A stretch of 10,322 bases of DNA from UBA6345 sp045577635 (GTDB lineage Bacteria; Bacillota; Clostridia; Christensenellales; UBA1242). Position numbers and translations under genes: made by a program. The stretch spans positions 1 through 10,322 of the forward strand of contig JAZNIS010000090.1 in the NCBI GenBank assembly GCA_045577635.1. The letters are read 5' to 3'. Below are positions 5,296-10,322 of the stretch, piece by piece; position 1 is the first letter of the stretch, and each line of letters begins with the position of its first letter. Below the pieces are notes generated by a model. It was not told where the DNA came from. It saw only the letters and a program-made list of their open reading frames with translations, and ran no database searches.

Positions 5296-7902
5296 TTTAG
5301 TATGAGAGATTTTAAAGATGTTAAATTTTTAGGAGAGTTTAGAACTTATCAACAAAGGGTTTTAAATTCTAGTGATAAATATTTAAAAAATAATAAAATA
5401 CATATTGTTGCTGCACCTGGCAGTGGCAAAACTATTTTAGGGTTGGAGCTTATTAGAAGGTTAAATTCACCCTGCATTGTTTTATCGCCAACTAACACAA
5501 TAAGGTATCAGTGGGGCGATAGGTTTGAAAGTATGTATTTACCAAAAGGAAAAAATATTGAAGATTATGTTTCTTTTGATTTAAACAATATTAAACCTAT
5601 AACATCAATAACATATCAAGCCATGCACTCTGCAATTAATAAAATTGCCTGTGTTGATGAAGATAATAATAAAATTGATTATTCTAATATTGATATGTTT
5701 AAAATTATTAACGATTACGGAATTAAAACAATTTGTGTTGATGAGGCACACCATTTGCAAAACGAATGGCAAAAAGCACTTGAAGTTTTTATGAAAGGGC
5801 TAGGAAAATCGGTAAAAGTTATTGCTTTAACTGCAACACCACCTTATGATGCTACCGAAACTGAATGGAATAGATATATAAAAATTTGTGGTGAAATTGA
5901 TGAAGAGATTTTTGTAAACGAACTTGTTAAAGCAAAAAACCTGTGCCCACATCAAGATTATGTTTACTTAAATTATCCAACACAGGAAGAAAGTTTAGTT
6001 TTAAACAAGTTTAAAGAAACAGTTTTATTGTGTTTAGAAGATTTGAAAAACTTACAACTTTTAAAATTGTTACCAGAAAAATTAGAACAAGAAATTAAAA
6101 ACAATGAAGATTCTGTTTTTAAATCAGTGCAAAATTATATTTCGGTTTTAGGGCTTTTAAAAAAGTTGGAAATTCCGTTTAACGAACATTTATTTAAAAG
6201 AGAATTTAAGGTTAAAGATTTTCCTAAAACATTAACCGATTATGAAACAGCATTAAACTTTTTATTAACAAATAAAACAATTTTAACCGATGTAGAAAAA
6301 GAAGAATTGTCTAACAAAATTAAACAGTTTGGGCTTATTGAACGAAACAAAGTTTGTCTTGAAACAAACAGTAAAATAGAAAAGAAATTGTTGCTTTCAA
6401 TGGGTAAAATGGAAAGCATTGTAAAAATTGTAAACTGTGAAAACTCTGCATTAACCGCTAATTTAAGAATGCTTATTTTAACAGATTATATTAGAGAAAA
6501 AACAATTTCTAAAATAGGTACAAATCAGGTTTTTAACGATATTAGTGTTGTTAGCATTTTTGAAACAATTAGGCGAGAAAATAAAAATTTAAAAATTGCT
6601 ATTTTAAGTGGCTCTTTGGTTGTTTTGCCAACTGATTTAATTAAAAATGTTAAAGAGCTTTTTGGTAAAAAATCAGGTAAAGTTTCAAGCATTCAACTTT
6701 TAGACACAGGTTACAGTAAAGTGGAATTTAACACTTCTAACAAAGAAAAAGTTTCGGTTGTTGGAAAACTGTTTGAAAATGGTGAAATCAATATTATAGT
6801 TGGAACAAAATCGCTATTAGGCGAAGGTTGGGATTCTCCTTGCATAAACTCTTTAATAATGGCTAGTTTTGTTGGCAGTTTTATGCTTTCAAATCAAATG
6901 CGGGGTAGAGCAATTAGAACCTATAATAAAGATGAAAAAAAAACTGCGAACATTTGGCATTTGGTTACATTAGAACCCGAAAATACAACCACAAACATTA
7001 AAATTGATTGTAACGAAGAAAGTTCTAGTGATTACAAAACCTTAGCTCGTAGGTTTAACTGTTTTGTTGGTCCGCATTACGAAAAAAAATCTATTGAAAG
7101 TGGAATTGAAAGAGTTTCAATATTACAAAAATCTTACACCAAAGAAACCGTTTTATTAGTTAACAGTAAAATGGAAGAAATGGCTGTTAACCGAAATTGC
7201 TTGTGGGATAAGTGGCAAGTTGGAAAAGGTAAAGGTTTAATGTACATGCAATCTTTAATTCCTGTTGACCGTAAGCCAAAGCAGTTAGCATTAACAGCTG
7301 GTGTTCAAGCAATTGCTAGTTTTGTGTTAACAATTTTTTCCTTACTTGTGTTACCAAAAATATTTTCTAGTTGGTTTTTTAAAGCAGGTTCTTTCTTTTT
7401 AGGGTTTGTACTTTTTGAGCAGTTTTTAACCTTAACATATAAAACAATAAATTTAAGTTTTTCAAAATTGTTTGTAAAAACTCTTGCAAAAGGAATAAGA
7501 AAAGCATTGTTTGATAGTAATAACATTTCTACTAGTGGTAAAATTAGAGTTGGCAAAACAAGACAACACATAAAACTTTCTATTGAGTTAGAAAACATAA
7601 GAGAACAAAAAACATTTTTAACTTGTGTTCAGGAAATGTTAAGCCCAATTACCGATAATAGGTATTTAATTTTAAAAACGGTAGGTAAAAAACCTGTTTA
7701 TAAGTTTAGTTATCAGTTGCCTGAAATTTTTTCAGTAAATAAAGATATGGCTGTTTTGTTGAAAAAGAAACTATTATTGTTAAATCCAAGCAAACTTTTA
7801 TACACTAAAAACACTGAAAATTCTAAAATGGTTTATATGTGTAAAAAATATAGTTATATAAATTTAGCTGTTAAGCCAATCACACAAAAACAGGTGGGAT
7901 AA
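5287..7902 (+). CDS. SF2 (DEAH-type) helicase/translocase with a C-terminal transmembrane hairpin
   Basis: All core SF2 motifs are present. They are a Q-like RTYQQ (19-23), Walker A APGSGKT (43-49), Ia LSPT (66-69), DEAH (152-155), III LTATPP (181-186), V VGTKSLLGEGWDSP (505-518) and VI QMRGRAIR (537-544). Arg fingers are present, so ATPase activity is expected. About 200 mostly helical residues (190-400) separate the two RecA halves. After motif VI come a linker domain (about 550-660), two hydrophobic helices (about 664-690 and 697-718) and a 150-residue basic globular tail. This predicts a nucleic-acid motor tethered to the inner membrane face, unlike ordinary soluble DEAD or restriction-type helicases. 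No nuclease or methylase motif or partner is seen. Neither ATG 5287 nor ATG 5302 has a Shine-Dalgarno; 5302 fits a leaderless mRNA and would give 866 residues. Its function is unknown; defence or DNA uptake are only guesses. Confidence 0.88.
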   Translation: MYNFSMRDFKDVKFLGEFRTYQQRVLNSSDKYLKNNKIHIVAAPGSGKTILGLELIRRLNSPCIVLSPTNTIRYQWGDRFESMYLPKGKNIEDYVSFDLNNIKPITSITYQAMHSAINKIACVDEDNNKIDYSNIDMFKIINDYGIKTICVDEAHHLQNEWQKALEVFMKGLGKSVKVIALTATPPYDATETEWNRYIKICGEIDEEIFVNELVKAKNLCPHQDYVYLNYPTQEESLVLNKFKETVLLCLEDLKNLQLLKLLPEKLEQEIKNNEDSVFKSVQNYISVLGLLKKLEIPFNEHLFKREFKVKDFPKTLTDYETALNFLLTNKTILTDVEKEELSNKIKQFGLIERNKVCLETNSKIEKKLLLSMGKMESIVKIVNCENSALTANLRMLILTDYIREKTISKIGTNQVFNDISVVSIFETIRRENKNLKIAILSGSLVVLPTDLIKNVKELFGKKSGKVSSIQLLDTGYSKVEFNTSNKEKVSVVGKLFENGEINIIVGTKSLLGEGWDSPCINSLIMASFVGSFMLSNQMRGRAIRTYNKDEKKTANIWHLVTLEPENTTTNIKIDCNEESSSDYKTLARRFNCFVGPHYEKKSIESGIERVSILQKSYTKETVLLVNSKMEEMAVNRNCLWDKWQVGKGKGLMYMQSLIPVDRKPKQLALTAGVQAIASFVLTIFSLLVLPKIFSSWFFKAGSFFLGFVLFEQFLTLTYKTINLSFSKLFVKTLAKGIRKALFDSNNISTSGKIRVGKTRQHIKLSIELENIREQKTFLTCVQEMLSPITDNRYLILKTVGKKPVYKFSYQLPEIFSVNKDMAVLLKKKLLLLNPSKLLYTKNTENSKMVYMCKKYSYINLAVKPITQKQVG

Positions 7903-7906
7903 ATAA

Positions 7907-7944
7907 AAAAATCACTTCTTTAATGAAGTGATTTTTATTTTTTT
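7907..7944. terminator. Bidirectional terminator between the helicase and the BIG2 gene
   Basis: A 12-bp perfect stem AAAAATCACTTC/GAAGTGATTTTT (7907-7918 with 7925-7936) has a 6-nt loop. A T tract continues to 7944 on the plus strand and an A tract lies on the left, giving T on the minus strand. It serves both convergent transcripts, and its right flank touches the stop codon of the minus-strand gene. Confidence 0.9.
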
Positions 7945-9118
7945 AAGGCACAGTAACATAAATTGAAGCTGGTGTATATTCATTTATGGTTAAACCTTTT
8001 ATTCTAACCTGAATTGTTACTTCTAGGTTAAACGACATTCCACCAACAACTTGTTTTGTTGTTTCTAGTGCAGTAATTTTTCCATTTGCATCAACCGAAA
8101 CTTTGCTAGGGTCACTACTTGACCATTCAAGTTCGCTAGGTCTAACAGTTGCATTACTTGGCAAATAGGAAACTGTTAAATGTTTTATACCTCCTTTTAA
8201 TAGGGTGTATTTAAATCCTGAACTGATGCCAGAACAAACAATGCGAATTCCTCTTGGTTTAACATAAGGAACACCAATGCTAACATACGATGTTAAGCCA
8301 TTGTTTGTTTTAACTGTAATTGTTGCTGAGCCAGCATAAATAGGTTTAACAATTCCTGTTTCGGAAACAGTTGCAATTTCTTGATTGGAAGAAGTGTATG
8401 TAACTGAATCAACATCGGCATTAGCTGGTGTTTTTTCATATGAAATTTGGTAAGTTGAGTTAGCAGCTAATCCGTAAGGATCTTTAGTTGAAATGCTGGC
8501 TTTAATAGATTCACACTCAATTGTGTTTTGAACCTTAATTTGGTAACTTTCTGTAATTTCTGGTTGCATTGTGTTTGTTATAACAATGGTTGCTTCACCT
8601 TCACCAACACCTGTAATTAAACCTGTGTTAGAAACTGTTGCAACTGCTGTGTTAGAACTAACATAATTAAATTCGGTATAAGTAGAATTTTGTGGATAGA
8701 AAGTTGTTTCAAGTTGCATTGTTTCGGCAGGGTGAATAATTTCAAACGGAGCATCAACATAAACTGAAAACATTTTAATTGGTAAAACTTCTAATTCAAA
8801 AGATTTTTGCTTGTTTGTTATAGTATCTTTTGCTGTTATAGTTGTTGTGCCAGGGGTTAATGCTTTAATTTCTCCACCTCGTTCAGTAATAGTTGCAATT
8901 TCTGTGTTAGAACTTTTCCACTTAACAGTAAGGTGTTTGTAGTTAAATGGTACTGCTTCGGTTTCCACTGTTAGAGTGCTGCCAACAAACATTATAGTTT
9001 TTGTGTTAGGGAATGTTTCAAAATCATCTAAATGTGGGTTTACATATAAATATAAACAAGCAAAAGAGCATAAGGTTAAACTAACAATTAATAAAATTCT
9101 TGAAATTTTTTGTAACAT
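7943..9118 (-). CDS. Membrane-anchored extracellular protein with four BIG2-type Ig repeats
   Basis: From ATG 9118 the product is 391 residues. It starts with MLQKISR and a hydrophobic segment (about residues 8-26) that acts as signal anchor or signal peptide. A Cys in CSFAC is a poor lipobox match, so lipidation is doubtful. Four bacterial Ig-like (BIG2) repeats follow at about 40-112, 122-196, 205-282 and 291-390. The first three carry the W/Y-x-SSN-x-x-IAT(I/V)-s-x-x-G-x-(I/V) core ending in G-x-(T/A)-TIT. The fourth has WSSSDPSKVSVDANGKITAL. Such repeats usually form stalks or adhesive parts of surface proteins; no enzymatic domain is attached. An in-frame TTG at 9145 would add nine residues but lacks a good ribosome binding site. 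GAAGG (9131-9127) serves ATG 9118 with 11-nt spacing. The start lies 1 nt after the upstream gene's stop, so translation is probably coupled. Confidence 0.85.
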   Translation of the reverse strand: MLQKISRILLIVSLTLCSFACLYLYVNPHLDDFETFPNTKTIMFVGSTLTVETEAVPFNYKHLTVKWKSSNTEIATITERGGEIKALTPGTTTITAKDTITNKQKSFELEVLPIKMFSVYVDAPFEIIHPAETMQLETTFYPQNSTYTEFNYVSSNTAVATVSNTGLITGVGEGEATIVITNTMQPEITESYQIKVQNTIECESIKASISTKDPYGLAANSTYQISYEKTPANADVDSVTYTSSNQEIATVSETGIVKPIYAGSATITVKTNNGLTSYVSIGVPYVKPRGIRIVCSGISSGFKYTLLKGGIKHLTVSYLPSNATVRPSELEWSSSDPSKVSVDANGKITALETTKQVVGGMSFNLEVTIQVRIKGLTINEYTPASIYVTVP

Positions 9119-9119
9119 A

Positions 9120-10289
9120 TTAGCACCAACCTTCAAAAGTTTCAATAAACTCTTTGTCTGATAATGTTAAATTTGTTGGCTTTGTTGTTGTAAAAAATTC
9201 TTCAAGTTTTTCTCGTTTAATCATATACCTGTTTTTTAATATTTTTTTAACAATAACCCTATAAAACAAACTACACGATAAAAATGATAAACCAATTATT
9301 GGAATATATAATAGGTTAATCCAAAATAGCGAACTAGGAAACAAACCTTTTAAGTGTAAAAGTGCAAGTAAACTTGTTATAGCCGAAACTGTTATTGAAA
9401 TGCATGGCAAGTATGCTGCCTTTTTCTTATATTCTGCATTTAATGACTTTGTGTCGTTAGGAATATCTCCCATAATTTTTGTTTCGTAGGCAAAGGAAGA
9501 AATTGTGCATAGGTTATTGTTGTAGTGATAAGTTAAACTGTATTTAGGAATAATATATAAATCAATACTATTAATTTCATGCATTATTCTTGAATGGCTA
9601 CTTTTTGAAGCTTGTAAAAGTTCAGCTTTTGATTCGTTAATAATTTCATCTAATCTTTCGGAAATAAGTTTTTTGGTTGGTAACGAAATTTTTTCACTTT
9701 CTAGTTTTTCAGCTGAAACTGTTACAACATTATAATTTTCAATTAAACCTATCAAATCTTTATAAACCATTTCACTTTGGTTAGAATTATAATTTTTATA
9801 AACAGGTGAACAAATGGTAAGTTCTTGGCTTACTAAATCTTCTTCTGCTTTAACTTTTGCCTGAATAGAAATTGTTTTGCTATTAATTTCAGGGTTTAAA
9901 AATGACATATTTGAAAAATAGTTGTTTGAAAGGGTTGCAACTTGAAATTCTGCATTTAAAACGATAAAATATGAATATTGCAACTCAACATCTTCAAATT
10001 TTGCATTTAAAACATCTAATGGTGAATCTTTTGAAAGAGCAATTGTTGAAATTGCTTTTTTAAAAAACTCTTCTTTTGAAACCAAACTATTAACAATATG
10101 AATATTGCTATTTGTTTTAGATTTGCTGTTTAAAAATTTAACAAACGATTTTTTTACTTCATCGTTATCTTTTAAAACAGAACCACAATAACAACATTTA
10201 TAGTGTCCTTCTTCGGGCATGTCAAAAATTGAAGAACCACAATTTGAACATTTTAACATTGTTAAATTGTTGTTTTTTAATTTTTCCAT
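9120..10289 (-). CDS. Zinc-ribbon protein with C-terminal transmembrane hairpin
   Basis: This is a 389-residue protein. An N-terminal zinc ribbon is formed by C14-x2-C17 and C32-x2-C35 (with an extra Cys33). The soluble middle part (about 65-285) contains EEFFKKAIS, DSPLDVL and a later IIPKYSLTYHYNN segment leading to MGDIPND. These recall the P-x-w-x-L-x-Y and G-x-x-P elements of bacterial membrane proteins annotated as TFIIB-type zinc ribbon proteins, sometimes wrongly as PriA helicase. Two transmembrane helices (about 291-313 and 320-347) form a hairpin. A Lys/Arg-rich segment and an acidic tail ending EGWC follow, so both termini are predicted cytosolic. A strong ribosome binding site AAAGGAG (10301-10295) lies 5 nt before the ATG. 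It is the first gene of an operon with the BIG2 protein. No specific function is known to me. Confidence 0.82.
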   Translation of the reverse strand: MEKLKNNNLTMLKCSNCGSSIFDMPEEGHYKCCYCGSVLKDNDEVKKSFVKFLNSKSKTNSNIHIVNSLVSKEEFFKKAISTIALSKDSPLDVLNAKFEDVELQYSYFIVLNAEFQVATLSNNYFSNMSFLNPEINSKTISIQAKVKAEEDLVSQELTICSPVYKNYNSNQSEMVYKDLIGLIENYNVVTVSAEKLESEKISLPTKKLISERLDEIINESKAELLQASKSSHSRIMHEINSIDLYIIPKYSLTYHYNNNLCTISSFAYETKIMGDIPNDTKSLNAEYKKKAAYLPCISITVSAITSLLALLHLKGLFPSSLFWINLLYIPIIGLSFLSCSLFYRVIVKKILKNRYMIKREKLEEFFTTTKPTNLTLSDKEFIETFEGWC

Positions 10290-10310
10290 AAAATCTCCTT
10301 TTATAATACA

Positions 10311-10316
10311 ATTATA
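10311..10316 (-). promoter_or_regulatory. -10 element of the zinc-ribbon/BIG2 operon
   Basis: On the minus strand a perfect TATAAT (10316-10311) predicts a start near 10304, just ahead of the AAAGGAG ribosome binding site. The -35 element would lie past the window edge. Confidence 0.5.
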
Positions 10317-10322
10317 ATAACA

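Noticed and set aside
7305..7598. Minus-strand open frame of 97 codons inside the helicase C-terminus
   Set aside because: It is antisense to a continuous helicase reading frame, and its hydrophobic content simply mirrors the transmembrane-coding stretch.
7943..9118. BIG2 Ig repeats as a DNA-level tandem repeat array
   Set aside because: The repeats are visible in the protein pattern but are diverged at the DNA level. They are old domain duplications, not a recent nucleotide repeat or CRISPR-like array.
8976..9161. Plus-strand open frame of 61 codons across the zinc-ribbon/BIG2 junction
   Set aside because: It is antisense to two well-supported genes, with no promoter or ribosome binding site.
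5287..10289. Restriction-modification or known helicase defence system
   Set aside because: No nuclease, methyltransferase or specificity subunit motifs are seen in or beside the helicase, so a named defence type cannot be supported.

Overview
The window is very AT-rich bacterial DNA with compact genes, polyA/polyT-flanked hairpin terminators, AAGGAG-type ribosome binding sites, TTG starts and sigma-70-like promoters. Trp is written TGG and TGA is used as a stop (1214-1216), so this is the standard bacterial code and not a mycoplasma code. Together with a DUF378 protein, an acyltransferase-3 protein and many Ig-like surface domains, this suggests an uncultured low-GC Bacillota (Clostridia-like, possibly gut-derived). 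That placement is an inference.

Left part (1-2405): a partial tRNA-Ser(GCU) on the minus strand enters at the left edge with a near-consensus promoter. Divergent from it is an acyltransferase-3 membrane protein. Next come a two-gene nucleoside-type operon (a nucleoside 2-deoxyribosyltransferase-like protein and a cytidine deaminase-like zinc protein) and a 71-residue DUF378 membrane protein, the last two followed by clear terminators.

Middle part (2406-5286): a 572-residue exported, membrane-anchored gluzincin metallopeptidase with two Ig-like domains is followed by two hairpin terminators. Two small unrecognised genes are then transcribed divergently (83 aa minus, 149 aa plus). They lie between two terminators that share the same stem sequence.

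Right part (5287-10322): an 871-residue SF2 helicase/translocase carries a C-terminal transmembrane hairpin and a further globular domain. It runs convergently, across one bidirectional terminator, into a two-gene minus-strand operon. That operon encodes a cytosolic zinc-ribbon protein with a C-terminal transmembrane hairpin, then a membrane-anchored extracellular protein with four BIG2-type Ig domains. The membrane-tethered helicase, zinc-ribbon membrane protein and Ig-repeat surface protein are the most unusual part of the window. Whether they act together is not shown by the sequence.

Two genes without a Shine-Dalgarno sequence (acyltransferase and helicase) each have a -10 hexamer ending exactly 6 nt before an ATG, the geometry expected of leaderless mRNAs. 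No CRISPR array, insertion sequence or integrase was seen, and no intergenic stretch exceeds 300 bases.
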